Made by a program: the position numbers and the translations under genes. A model generated the notes under the pieces. The model was not told the origin of the DNA and made no database searches. It saw nothing but the letters and a program-made list of their open reading frames with translations. 64,000 nt of DNA from Candidatus Dormiibacter inghamiae. Lineage in GTDB: Bacteria; Chloroflexota; Dormibacteria; Dormibacterales; Dormibacteraceae. Where the stretch lies: NCBI GenBank assembly GCA_016464825.1, contig JAEKNQ010000019.1, forward strand, positions 124,001 to 188,000, read 5' to 3'. Positions 41,547 to 50,479 of the stretch are shown in pieces; position 1 is the first letter of the stretch; every line of letters starts with the position of its first letter.

Positions 41547-41987
41547 ATGGCTCTGATCTGGATAGCCGTCGCCCTGGTGCTGGCGGTGTCGGAGGTGGCG
41601 ACAGTGGCGCTGTTTGCCAGCTTTCTCGCGCTGGGCGCCTTCGCGGCGGCCGTCGCCGCCTATCTGGGCGCGGGCATCCCGCTCCAGGTGGGGGTCTTCG
41701 GCGCTGTCTCGATGCTCGGCATCATCGCCGTGCGTCCCGGGCTTTTGGGCTATTTGAAGCGCCGCAGCGAGCCTTCCCAGCAGTCCGGCGCCTGGGGCAT
41801 GGTGGGGCAGACTGCGCTGGTGGTCGACGCCATCAAGGGGCCAGACGAGCGCGGCCACGTGGAGATAGCCGGGGAGAACTGGCCGGCTCTGGCGGTCGAC
41901 GGCTCGGCAGTTGCCGAGGGTCGCAGAGTGTTGATAGTGGACATTCACCGGACCACTCTCGTAGTGGATCCGAAGGTTAGAGGTTGA
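41547..41987 (+). CDS. NfeD-family membrane protein
   Basis: 146 residues: two or three N-terminal membrane helices (IWIAVALVLAVSEVATVALF, GIPLQVGVFGAVSMLGIIAV) and a C-terminal OB-fold domain with GMVGQTALVVDAIKGPDERG and VEIAGENWPALAVDG, the NfeD signature. NfeD proteins are genetic and physical partners of SPFH/stomatin proteins; here the SPFH gene follows with the stop and start 5 bases apart. The pair forms an operon for membrane-domain organisation. Confidence 0.9.
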   Translation: MALIWIAVALVLAVSEVATVALFASFLALGAFAAAVAAYLGAGIPLQVGVFGAVSMLGIIAVRPGLLGYLKRRSEPSQQSGAWGMVGQTALVVDAIKGPDERGHVEIAGENWPALAVDGSAVAEGRRVLIVDIHRTTLVVDPKVRG

Positions 41988-41992
41988 ATGAA

Positions 41993-42922
41993 ATGAGCAT
42001 AGTTCTTGCCGTCATAGTCGGGCTCGCGCTGCTTTTCGTCGTGGTGGCGATCATCCGCACCATCCGCGTGATCCAGCAGGGCTACGTAGGGGTCGTGAAA
42101 CGCCTCGGCCAGCTGCATTCCGTGCGCAATCCCGGCGTTGCCTTTCTCGTCCCCTTCGTCGACGTCATGGAGTTGGTGGACGTGCGGGAGGTGCCCCGCA
42201 CAGGCGACCGTCAGGACGTGATCAGCAAGGACAACGTGTCGCTCCAGGTGAACGCCACGATCTTCAGCCAGGTGGTCGATCCCCGGCTGGCGCTGTTCGG
42301 CGTCAGCAACTACTTCGTGGCGGTCGATCAGCTCGCCCGAGCGTCGCTGCGCGCGGTCTTGGGTGAGATGAGCCTGGACGACGCCCTGAGTCAGCGGGAG
42401 GCGATCAACGCGCGCCTGCAGGAGCGGATGGAGCGCGAGACCGACAAGTGGGGCGTCAGGATCAATCGGGTCGAGATCATCGACATAGTGCCGCCCGCCC
42501 CGGTGCTGCAGGCGATGGCGCTGCAGAAGCAGGCAGATCAGGAGAAGCGGGCGGCCATCCTGCAATCGGAAGGCCAGCAGACGTCAGCGATCAATGTCGC
42601 GGAAGGCCAGAAGCAGTCGCAGATCAAGCAGGCGGAAGGCCAAAAGACTGCCGCCATCCTCTACGCCGAAGGTCAGCGGCAGGCGCAGATCCTGGAGGCC
42701 GAGGGTCGGGCGCAGGCGGTCAGCACCGTCTACTCCGCCATCAAGGCCGGCGCCCCCACGCCGGAGCTGCTGGCTGTGCTGCAGCTGGACACGCTCTCCC
42801 GCTTCGCCAACAGCCCCAACGCCAAGATTGTGGTGCCGGTGGAGACAGCCGGACTCCTTGGGGCGGCCCAGGCGCTGCGCAGCGTGCTCGATGGCGTCCC
42901 AGCGGCCGCCGCGGGCAGGTGA
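41993..42922 (+). CDS. SPFH/band 7 (stomatin-like) protein
   Basis: 309 residues from ATG 41993 (TTG 41984 possible). One N-terminal membrane segment is followed by the band 7 domain: IQQGYVGVVKRLGQLHSVRNPGVAF, DVREVPRTGDRQDVISKDNV, SLRAVLGEMSLDDALSQR. Residues 170-250 are a coiled coil with imperfect repeats of ...EGQQ/EGQK...AAIL and the C-terminus has NAKIVVPVE. Such proteins form oligomeric cages in the membrane, working with NfeD. Confidence 0.92.
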   Translation: MSIVLAVIVGLALLFVVVAIIRTIRVIQQGYVGVVKRLGQLHSVRNPGVAFLVPFVDVMELVDVREVPRTGDRQDVISKDNVSLQVNATIFSQVVDPRLALFGVSNYFVAVDQLARASLRAVLGEMSLDDALSQREAINARLQERMERETDKWGVRINRVEIIDIVPPAPVLQAMALQKQADQEKRAAILQSEGQQTSAINVAEGQKQSQIKQAEGQKTAAILYAEGQRQAQILEAEGRAQAVSTVYSAIKAGAPTPELLAVLQLDTLSRFANSPNAKIVVPVETAGLLGAAQALRSVLDGVPAAAAGR

Positions 42923-42965
42923 GAACCGGCGGCAGACCGTAGCCGAGCCGGCAGCAGGCTATTTC

Positions 42966-43646
42966 CTACGGGGTCGCCGGCAGGACGTCGAGCTGCTCGA
43001 AGCCGGAATCGGACCGAGTGGCTCCGGGACGCCAGCGGATCTGGTGGGAGAACACAGGGCCCTGGAATGCGTATGAGTGGTACTCGCCGTTTTCGCCACA
43101 GGGATCGATCCCGGTCGCGCCGATCTCCTCGAGAAAGCGCTCATCGATGATGCGGCCCAGCCAGGAAGCATCCAATCTGCTCAGGTCTACGCAGGTGATG
43201 ACGGCGCGACCGCCGCTTTCGACAAACTCCCGGATGAGCTCCTTCGGCGGCCGGCCCCAGATCGGCTCTACGTGCTTCAACCCTGCGGCTGTCACCCGTT
43301 CCTCGTACCAGGCCCGAACGTCGGCCAGGTGGATGTCACCCAGCACGACGCCGGCGAAGCCCTCCTTCCGACACTGGCCGAGCTCTTGGAGCAGCCGTCC
43401 CTCCATCTCCGACCAGCTGGTGCCGATCCCGCGCAGCTCGATCCCCATCGCGTCAGCTTGGACCTGAAGCATCTCGACCCGCGTCGCATGGAACCGGACT
43501 CGGCCAGTCGTGGCGTCGTGGAAGTTGAGCAGACGATCGACCGCGATGCCTGAGCTGGTCGCTCGATCCAGGGCGAGAGCGCTGTCCTTGCCGCCCGACC
43601 ACATCAGCACATAGCGCTCCTCCACCTGGTAAGAATGACCGCTCAC
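42966..43646 (-). CDS. Dph6-type ATP pyrophosphatase (diphthine-ammonia-ligase family)
   Basis: 226 residues from GTG 43646 (GTG 43625 also possible). PP-loop VLMWSGGKDSALALDRA at the N-terminus, then GVVLGDIHLADVRAWYEERV, EPIWGRPPKELIREFV and GIDPCGENGEYHSYAF, which match the MJ0570/Dph6 family. In eukaryotes and archaea Dph6 amidates diphthine on EF2; bacteria have no diphthamide, so the bacterial substrate is unknown. It is divergent from the cobalamin-type binding protein with 65 bases between starts. Confidence 0.85.
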   Translation of the reverse strand: MSGHSYQVEERYVLMWSGGKDSALALDRATSSGIAVDRLLNFHDATTGRVRFHATRVEMLQVQADAMGIELRGIGTSWSEMEGRLLQELGQCRKEGFAGVVLGDIHLADVRAWYEERVTAAGLKHVEPIWGRPPKELIREFVESGGRAVITCVDLSRLDASWLGRIIDERFLEEIGATGIDPCGENGEYHSYAFQGPVFSHQIRWRPGATRSDSGFEQLDVLPATP

Positions 43647-43711
43647 GTTGTCTGTAACCGTCGAGCTTTCGGCTGGTACAGCCAACCATGCTTTGTGGTC
43701 TGCTTGATGCG

Positions 43712-44536
43712 ATGAGGATCGTATCCCTGCTGCCAAGCGCGACCGAGGCGCTGTTCGCCCTGGGCCTCGGCGACCGGCTGGTGGCGGTGACTCACGAGTG
43801 CGACCACCCCCCGGCGGCGGCGGCGCTGCCGGTGGCGACCCGGCCCAGCCTCCGCCTGGAGGCGGAGGACAGCGGCGGCATCGAGATGGCTGTGTCACTG
43901 GCCGCGACGGAGGGACGCTCCCTCTACCAGATCGACATCGATGCCATTCGTGCCTTGCAACCCGACCTGGTGGTGGCGCAGGATGTCTGCCGCGTCTGCG
44001 CGGTGTCGGCCGCCGAGGTCGCCGAAGACCTGGAGGGCATCCGGATGCTCCGCCAGCACCCGCATTCGCTGGAGGACGTGCTGGGCGACATCGAGCGCTT
44101 GGCAGTCGCCTGTGGCAGGGACGCAACGCCATTGTTGGGCCGCCTCCGCGTCCGCCTCGACGCCGCCTCGCAGACGGCGCGGCGGCTGCCAAGGGTTCGC
44201 GGGGTCTTCCTGGAATGGCTCGATCCGCCCTACCCGGCTGGCCACTGGACCCCTGACCTGCTGGCGCTGGCCGGCGTCGATGACCCGCTCGCTCGGCCCG
44301 GCCTGCCCTCGGTCGCCGGCTCTTGGGCCGAGGTGGCCGCCAGCCGGCCCGAGGTCCTGATTCTGGCGCCCTGCGGGTTCAATCGCGACCGGGCGGCGGC
44401 GGAGGCCGCCAGGCTCCGCACTCAGATCGACTCAGTGGGTGCAGCTCGCGTGGTGGTCCTCGACGGCTCCGCGTACTTCAACCGGCCGGGGCCTCGCCTG
44501 GTGGATTCGCTGGAGGTGCTGGTCGCCAGTCGCTGA
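43712..44536 (+). CDS. Cobalamin/iron-siderophore-type binding protein without signal peptide
   Basis: 274 residues from ATG 43712. MRIVSLLPSATEALFALGLG is the common start of BtuF-like periplasmic-binding proteins; then VAVTHECDHPPA, LQPDLVVAQDVCRVCAVS and LEWLDPPYPAGHWTPDLL. No signal peptide or lipobox precedes the binding fold, and no permease or ATPase of that type lies adjacent, so a cytosolic cobalamin- or metal-binding role is likely. CVCAVS has two Cys that may bind a ligand. Confidence 0.8.
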   Translation: MRIVSLLPSATEALFALGLGDRLVAVTHECDHPPAAAALPVATRPSLRLEAEDSGGIEMAVSLAATEGRSLYQIDIDAIRALQPDLVVAQDVCRVCAVSAAEVAEDLEGIRMLRQHPHSLEDVLGDIERLAVACGRDATPLLGRLRVRLDAASQTARRLPRVRGVFLEWLDPPYPAGHWTPDLLALAGVDDPLARPGLPSVAGSWAEVAASRPEVLILAPCGFNRDRAAAEAARLRTQIDSVGAARVVVLDGSAYFNRPGPRLVDSLEVLVASR

Positions 44537-44694
44537 CAAAAAGTGGCTGACACCACTGATCGGTGGCCGCCCCGCCGGCTTCACGCGCTGAGCGAGGAAC
44601 AGGCACTGGGCAGCCTGGGTCGAGCGCGTCCCCGTGGCCGGCGCCAGCCCCTGAAGCGAAGCTGCACTACCGATTCAATCGGGCGGCGCTTCCG

Positions 44695-45357
44695 TCAGGC
44701 GGATGTCAGCACGCCGTCGTCTAACCGGAGCACGCGATCGGCGACCTCAGCCGCCAGCTCGTCGTGCGTCGCCATCAGAACCGGGATGCCGGAATCCGCT
44801 GACTCCCGGATGAGCGACAGGATCGCGCCACCCGTCTCGCTGTCCAGCTGCGCGGTCGGCTCGTCGGCGTAGAGCAGGGCCGGCCCCTTGGCCAGCGCCC
44901 GAGCCAGAGCGACACGGTGCTGCTCACCACCTGACAGCTCGTTGCCACGGTGGGCCCTCCGCTCGCCCAGGCCAACCACAGTGAGCGCGTCGCGGGCTGC
45001 CCGCAGCGCGGCAGCCTCCGGTGCGCCGGCCAGGCGCAGGCCCAGCGCCACATTCTCCTCGGCCGTCAGCAGCGGCAGCAGGCCCGCCGTCTGAAACACC
45101 CAGCCGGCAGTCGTGGCCAGAAAGCGCTGCAGCTGTCCGTCACGCAGCTGGTCGACGCGCTGACCCGCCACGAGCACGCTTCCGCTGTCAGGTCGGTCGA
45201 GCCCACCGCAGACGCTGAGGAGCGTCGTCTTCCCAGCGCCTGAGCGGCCCAGCACCACCACCAGCTCCGAGTCGGCGACTGTCAGGCTGGCCTGTCGGAG
45301 TGCCTCAACGCGAGCCGCGCCGGCGCCGAAGCCACGGCTCAATCCGGTGGCGACCAA
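44695..45357 (-). CDS. ABC transporter ATP-binding protein (FtsX/MacB partner type)
   Basis: 220 residues from TTG 45357. Walker A VLGRSGAGKTTLLS, Q-loop WVFQTAGLLP, signature ELSGGEQHRVALARALA, Walker B LLYADEPTAQLD, and switch MATHDELA. The LolD/MacB-like subgroup drives FtsX-type permeases, which fits the large permease upstream on the same strand. It is the last gene of the minus-strand operon. Confidence 0.9.
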   Translation of the reverse strand: MVATGLSRGFGAGAARVEALRQASLTVADSELVVVLGRSGAGKTTLLSVCGGLDRPDSGSVLVAGQRVDQLRDGQLQRFLATTAGWVFQTAGLLPLLTAEENVALGLRLAGAPEAAALRAARDALTVVGLGERRAHRGNELSGGEQHRVALARALAKGPALLYADEPTAQLDSETGGAILSLIRESADSGIPVLMATHDELAAEVADRVLRLDDGVLTSA

Positions 45358-45374
45358 GACTTGGCCCTGGGCGC

Positions 45375-46244
45375 TCAGCGCAGCGCCGGTCCGTTCAGAG
45401 GCGAGATGCGCAGGGAACCGCCGTCGCTGTGGACCCGCACTCGCTCGCGGAGGCCGAGCTCCTCGATCAAGTGGCGGGGCAGCTGCAGACGGCCGGCGCG
45501 ATCCAGGATCACCACTTCGTCGGCGATGAGGTCGCCCTCATGTTCGACGTAGCGGGTCTCGGTGGAAGTCCTGCCATCGCGGATCTGCACCACGCGGTCC
45601 ACAAAGCGGGCCACCTGGCGGTCATGGGTGACGAGTATGGCGGCGGTCTCCAGCTCCTGCAGGAGCCGACTGAGATCGGCCAGCACCAAGCGCGCGGTCA
45701 CGCCGTCCAGCTCTGCGGTGGGCTCGTCTGCCAGCAGGAGCGCGGGGCGGTTGGCCAGGGCCACCGCCAAGGCCAGGCGCTGATTCTCGCCACCGGTGAG
45801 CTGGGCCGGCTTCCGGCTTGCATGGTGTTCCAGCCCCAGCGCGGCCAGCAGCCGACCTGCCTGGTCCGCCCGCTGGCGGGCCGCGCCAGAGCCGATCATG
45901 GGCATCTGGACGTTCTGCTCGGCACTGAGCTCAGGCAGCAGATTGGCGTTGGCGTGCTGCCAGAGGTAGCCGATCACCTCCCGCCGGTAGGCCTCGCCTT
46001 GGGCCGCCGTCAGTCGGGTGAGATCGTGACCGGCGACGGTGACCCGCCCGGCGGAGGGCCTCTCGACTCCTGCCAGAACGTTCATCAGCGTGGTCTTGCC
46101 GCTGCCCGATCGGCCCACCACCGCTACAGTCTCGCCCGCAGCCACAGTCAGGTCGAGCCCCTGCAGCGCCACGACCTCCAGGTCGGCGGCCTTGTAGATG
46201 TGGACCAGCCCCTCGACCTGGACCAGAGGCACACCCGCGCTCAT
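45375..46244 (-). CDS. ABC ATP-binding protein fused to an AbrB/SpoVT-like domain
   Basis: 289 residues. ATPase: Walker A AVVGRSGSGKTTLMN, signature QLTGGENQRLALAVALA (Leu-Thr instead of Leu-Ser), Walker B LLLADEPTAELD, switch LVTHDRQVA. After residue about 235 comes DEVVILDRAGRLQLPRHLIE and LGLRERVRVHSDGGSLRI, the swapped-hairpin AbrB fold normally seen in DNA-binding or antitoxin proteins. ATGA overlap with the permease stop. The extra domain may give an interface or regulatory DNA contact; similar fusions are known in actinobacterial ABC ATPases. Confidence 0.87.
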   Translation of the reverse strand: MSAGVPLVQVEGLVHIYKAADLEVVALQGLDLTVAAGETVAVVGRSGSGKTTLMNVLAGVERPSAGRVTVAGHDLTRLTAAQGEAYRREVIGYLWQHANANLLPELSAEQNVQMPMIGSGAARQRADQAGRLLAALGLEHHASRKPAQLTGGENQRLALAVALANRPALLLADEPTAELDGVTARLVLADLSRLLQELETAAILVTHDRQVARFVDRVVQIRDGRTSTETRYVEHEGDLIADEVVILDRAGRLQLPRHLIEELGLRERVRVHSDGGSLRISPLNGPALR

Positions 46245-49200
46245 CCCAGCTGGCGCAATCTGTCGAGCGGCCGGCTGCTGGTCAGCGTCCGCCCGACCAG
46301 CCAGCCGGCGAGGAAGACCGTCACCAGTACAGCCGCCAGGGCCGAAGCCAGAGTCAACCAGCTGGCTCTGACCACTGTGGGCGGGACGGTGTCGGCGGCC
46401 GTGCTGCCCAACTGCAGCGCTGGCAGCACTGTGATCGCCAGCACAGTCCCCAGCACAGCGCCGGCCAGCAGGCTTTGAGCGATCAGCAGCCGCTCCTCTA
46501 TAGCCAGGCTGCGCCGCACCAGCCGCGGGCTGAGCCCGTTGGCCTGAAGGATCACGTAATCGTCCAGGCGAGTGCGCACGGCGCCGAGAAAGTGCAGGCT
46601 GAAACCGATTGCGGCGACCAGCAGGGAGGCGGCAAAGCCGATCACCAGTGTTGAATTCAAAGTCAGGCGGAGCGGGTTGGCAAGCGCTTGCGCCTCCAGC
46701 TCGGAGCGGCTCAACACCTGAAGCACGCCCGGCTGGTCCGAAAGTGCGCCGGCGGCCCCCGCTGAGTCGCCGGGCGCCGCCGCCAGCCAGAGCTCGTTGG
46801 GCCAGACTTGGCCGCCGTCCTTGACCAGGCGCGCCACCAGCGAGTCGAGCGGGGCGACCAGGTAGTCCTCAGCGCCGGGATAGAGCGTCGGAAAGCCCTC
46901 GAGGGCTCCCACCGCTGTGACGGTTGTGCCGGGGACGTCCAGGTGAAGCGGAAACGAATCCCGCAGGGAGATACCGAGCTTGGCCAGCGTGGACTGGCCG
47001 GCCAGTATGGGCAGGGGCTGAGTGGACAGTTGGGGACGGACGACGATGTCGCCCGCCCTGGTTTCGAGGGGCAGATCAGTCGCCGGTCGCCCCTCACGGT
47101 CGTGCCGGGCCGACACCGTCAGGTCCGCGATCTCGGTCTGTACGGCTACGGCGGCCCGCCACCAGCCGCGCGGCTCGGCCAGGGAGTCGACGATCGTGCC
47201 ATCGAGTGCCAGATCGCTGAGGGCCAGCTCGCCCTGATCGCGGCCGCCGGCGTGGCGCAGCACTGTCAAGCTCCGCAGTTTGAGCGGATAGGCGGGCGAG
47301 CTGGCGCCGAAGGAGATCGGCACCGAGAGCTGTTGGTAACCGCTGAAGCCGAGGTCGCCCAGCTTCAGGTCCGCCTGCTGACCGTCAGCAGCCGTTAGCC
47401 GAGCGCTGAGAGCCGTGTCCAGACCCGAGCTGTAGACCCAGATCGAGAGGTTGTGCGGCTGTCCCGGCAGCCGCAGGCCGTCGGGATCCTCTCGGACCAG
47501 CGGCCGTAGCTGGCCGCTGAGCTCGGCTGAGCCGCCCCGGCTCCAGGCCACCTTGGCGAAGGAGGTCGGCTCGACCGCCAGCAGCGTGGCCTGCAGGTTG
47601 GAGCGGCCGGGATTGGCGCTGGTGCGCAGTACCAGTGAGGACGATCTCACACCGCGAAGGGAGGCGAGAACCTGCTGCAGGGGCGGTGGCTGCTGGCCGA
47701 GCTCATAGGTTGCGCGAACGTCGGCGCCAGCCTGGTAGCGCGCCCGGTCAAGGGCATTCTGGCGCTCGCTGCTGGCGTATAGGCTGGTGAAGACACCCAC
47801 CGCCACAGCGAACGTCAAGAGCAGCGCCACGCGTGCGTGCTGCCCCGGCTGCCGGCTCACCTGAGCGGCGGCCAGAGCGCCGGCTATGCTCCTGTCCAGC
47901 CGGCGAGCCGCAAGCGCCGCCAATGGCAGCAGGCGAAGCGAGGCCATGGCGAGGAAGGTCAGCGCCAGGGACGGCAGCAGGAGGCTCAACGGGTCATCGG
48001 AGGCGGCCACGTCGCGCAGCCGGCCAGAGCCGCGCAGCCTCGCCTCGGCTAGGAGCGGGAGCGCCAGCAAAGCCAGGATGAGATCGAACGCACCTCGGCG
48101 CCACCATTGGCCGCCAGAGCGAGATGCGGCGCGGCGGATCTCCAGCACATCCCGCCGGCTGGCAAGTGCGGCCAGCAGGGCCAGCAGACCCACTGCCGCC
48201 GCCACTGCCAGGGCCACTGTGGGTGCGGCGGACGCGACATCAGGCAGGGAGAGCGTCTGCGCTGAGGCACCATAGACGTTTCGCGAAACGAGCCAGGTCA
48301 GCAGCCAGGCGAGGGCCAGTCCGGTGGGAACGGCGATGAGCGCGAGCAGAAGCTGTTCCAGCATCAGCAGCCACCAGACCCTGGCGGGCGACCAGCCGCG
48401 AGCGCGCAGCAGTGCGGCGCCGGCAGCCTGGCCTTCCAGAAAATAGGTGGCAGCGAAGGCGACCGAATAGAGCGCGATCAGGAGCAGAGCCGCGGCGACC
48501 AGCTGGATGGTGAAAGCGGCCACCCTCTGCCGCTCCTGGAGGCTCTTCAGCTCCGTATCCAACCCTGTGCTGAAGAGGCCCTCTCGGCGGACCTGGAAGT
48601 AGCCGCGCAGGCTGTTCAGGCGCTGGACGATGTCCTCTGCGTTGGTCGCATCGATGCGGCTCGCATCAGTGGCGAAGTAGTGACCGGTGCTCGGGTTCCG
48701 GCTCAGCCCCGTACTGGTGAAGCGGAAATAGTCGTCGCGGCTCAGCATCAGGAATAGATTTGGCACGCTTCCGGCCCAGTAGTCCTCGCCCAGGCGCCTG
48801 GGCTCCCAGGCCGCCGCGACTTTGAGACATATCTCCGGGCTGGGTTCGCCCCGGTTGGCGCCAAAGCGGTCGATGACAGGCAGGCAGGCGCGATCGCCGA
48901 CGGTGAGGTAAAGAAGCTGGGCACCCTGGGCAGAGAGCGAGATGGGTAGATCCCCGGATGGCGTCGCCGCGTCTTGCGGTAGGACGCCGGCCTTGACACT
49001 CACATGCTGGGCCAAGTCGCGGTAGTAAGCGAGTGAGGGCTCGGGCGCGCCGCCCTCGTAGATCTGCTGCTTCCCATTGACTGTGCTGAAACGCACGGTT
49101 CCGTATTCGGAGAACTGGGCTGCAGGGATCGCAACCGAGCCCAGCCCCCGAGTCACCCGCTGACCGGCGTCAGTCTGAAAGGCCTCGAACGCCTTGGCAT

Positions 49201-49414
49201 CCCTGACCGAGAACTGCTCGACAGTGATGTAGCGCTTGCTGCCCAGCGAACCCAGAACCGAGTGAAGGGCGACCTCCTTCGCCTCCGCCTGAAGAAGAGG
49301 GACGCTTGCGGCCAGCGCGACCGCTGCAAGAAGGCCCACTCCCAAGGCTGCGGCGAGCACCCGCTGGTGACCCAATCGCGCCAGCGCGATCCGGGTCAAT
49401 CCGACTCGGTGCAC
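46241..49414 (-). CDS. Large FtsX/MacB-like ABC permease
   Basis: 1057 residues from GTG 49414. The N-terminal membrane helix (VLAAALGVGLLAAVALAA) leads to an extracytoplasmic region, then a cluster of helices (TIQLVAAALLLIALYSVAFA, LLMLEQLLLALIAVPTGLALA, LTFAVAVGVFTSLYAS), a second large extracytoplasmic region rich in beta strands, and three C-terminal FtsX helices. It is a two-unit permease in one chain and would act with two ATPases as a lipid or lipoprotein export or mechanotransmission system. Begins 4 bases after coaA. Confidence 0.87.
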   Translation of the reverse strand: MHRVGLTRIALARLGHQRVLAAALGVGLLAAVALAASVPLLQAEAKEVALHSVLGSLGSKRYITVEQFSVRDAKAFEAFQTDAGQRVTRGLGSVAIPAAQFSEYGTVRFSTVNGKQQIYEGGAPEPSLAYYRDLAQHVSVKAGVLPQDAATPSGDLPISLSAQGAQLLYLTVGDRACLPVIDRFGANRGEPSPEICLKVAAAWEPRRLGEDYWAGSVPNLFLMLSRDDYFRFTSTGLSRNPSTGHYFATDASRIDATNAEDIVQRLNSLRGYFQVRREGLFSTGLDTELKSLQERQRVAAFTIQLVAAALLLIALYSVAFAATYFLEGQAAGAALLRARGWSPARVWWLLMLEQLLLALIAVPTGLALAWLLTWLVSRNVYGASAQTLSLPDVASAAPTVALAVAAAVGLLALLAALASRRDVLEIRRAASRSGGQWWRRGAFDLILALLALPLLAEARLRGSGRLRDVAASDDPLSLLLPSLALTFLAMASLRLLPLAALAARRLDRSIAGALAAAQVSRQPGQHARVALLLTFAVAVGVFTSLYASSERQNALDRARYQAGADVRATYELGQQPPPLQQVLASLRGVRSSSLVLRTSANPGRSNLQATLLAVEPTSFAKVAWSRGGSAELSGQLRPLVREDPDGLRLPGQPHNLSIWVYSSGLDTALSARLTAADGQQADLKLGDLGFSGYQQLSVPISFGASSPAYPLKLRSLTVLRHAGGRDQGELALSDLALDGTIVDSLAEPRGWWRAAVAVQTEIADLTVSARHDREGRPATDLPLETRAGDIVVRPQLSTQPLPILAGQSTLAKLGISLRDSFPLHLDVPGTTVTAVGALEGFPTLYPGAEDYLVAPLDSLVARLVKDGGQVWPNELWLAAAPGDSAGAAGALSDQPGVLQVLSRSELEAQALANPLRLTLNSTLVIGFAASLLVAAIGFSLHFLGAVRTRLDDYVILQANGLSPRLVRRSLAIEERLLIAQSLLAGAVLGTVLAITVLPALQLGSTAADTVPPTVVRASWLTLASALAAVLVTVFLAGWLVGRTLTSSRPLDRLRQLG

Positions 49415-49418
49415 TTGC

Positions 49419-50363
49419 TCAAAGCCGGCGAAGCCGGACTTCGCTGACGGAATGATCGCGCTTTTGGCGCAGCACGAGCCGGGCGCGGTCGCGCGTCGGC
49501 ACTATGTTTTCGCGCAAGTTGGGGCCGTTGATGTCAGCCCAGACCTGCCGCGCAAAGTTGACAGCCTCTGCCTCCGAGAGGGCGGCGAACTGGCGGAAAA
49601 AGGAGCTGGGATCCCTGAACGCGGTCTCCCGCAGCTTCAAGAAGCGCTCGGTGAACCAGGCGAGGATGTCCTCCTCTTCGGCGTCGACGTAGATGGAGAA
49701 GTCGAAGAAGTCCGAAACGAAGGGGGCGCTACTGCGCTGCGCCCCCGGCGTCTGCAGCACGTTGAGGCCTTCCAGCAGCACTATGTCAGGCTGATTCAAA
49801 ACCGTCTCCTCGCCGGGCAGGATGTCGTAGATGAGGTGCGAGTAGACAGGCGCGCGCACGTCGGACGCTCCCGACTTCAGATCCGAGAGAAACCGGAGCA
49901 GGCGGCGCAGATCGTAGCTCTCGGGGAAGCCCTTGCGGTTCATCAGTCCCCGCGCTTCGAGCACCCGGTTGGGGAAGAGGAAGCCGTCGGTTGTGACCAA
50001 GTCCACCTTGGGGTGGTTGGGCCAGCGCGCCAGCAGCGCCCGCAGGATGCGGGCGAAGGTGCTCTTGCCGACGGCGACGCTGCCGCCGATGCCGATCACG
50101 TACGGCACTGGCGTGGCGGGCTTGCCGAGGAAGAGATCAGCCACTACGTGAAGGCTCTGCGCTGCGCCCACGTAGAGGTTGAGCAGCCGGGACAGGGGCA
50201 GGTAGACGTCGCGCACCTCGTCCAGCGAGACATAGTCGTTCACTCCCCGCAGCTGGACCAGGTCTTGGTCGGTGAGGGTCAGAGGGGTTGCCGCGCGCAG
50301 CCGCGCCCACTCCTCCCGCGTGAAGCACACATAGGGTGAAGAGTCTGAGGGCGGCTCACGCAT
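49419..50363 (-). CDS. coaA: Pantothenate kinase, type I
   Basis: 314 residues from ATG 50363; TTG 50375 would add 4. First step of CoA synthesis. [16 protein letters not shown] is the P-loop, [19 protein letters not shown] the substrate loop, [23 protein letters not shown] and [17 protein letters not shown] follow the E. coli CoaA pattern. The P-loop kinase fold and dimer interface are intact. It lies between dxs and the FtsX permease in one minus-strand series. Confidence 0.95.
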   Translation of the reverse strand: MREPPSDSSPYVCFTREEWARLRAATPLTLTDQDLVQLRGVNDYVSLDEVRDVYLPLSRLLNLYVGAAQSLHVVADLFLGKPATPVPYVIGIGGSVAVGKSTFARILRALLARWPNHPKVDLVTTDGFLFPNRVLEARGLMNRKGFPESYDLRRLLRFLSDLKSGASDVRAPVYSHLIYDILPGEETVLNQPDIVLLEGLNVLQTPGAQRSSAPFVSDFFDFSIYVDAEEEDILAWFTERFLKLRETAFRDPSSFFRQFAALSEAEAVNFARQVWADINGPNLRENIVPTRDRARLVLRQKRDHSVSEVRLRRL

Positions 50364-50479
50364 GGGCACCCGCAAGCTAATCAGATTTCAGGCACCCGAC
50401 GCCAAAAGCCGGTGCGGCGGGCCCAATCGCCCCGTTCTTCCTTCGGCGAGCTTGCCCGACCTCGCCCGAGGTGCGCCGC

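Noticed and set aside
50400-50430. Terminator between dxs and coaA (GCCG-CAC-CGGC-TTTT on the minus strand)
   Set aside because: Stem of only 4 bp; too weak to claim.
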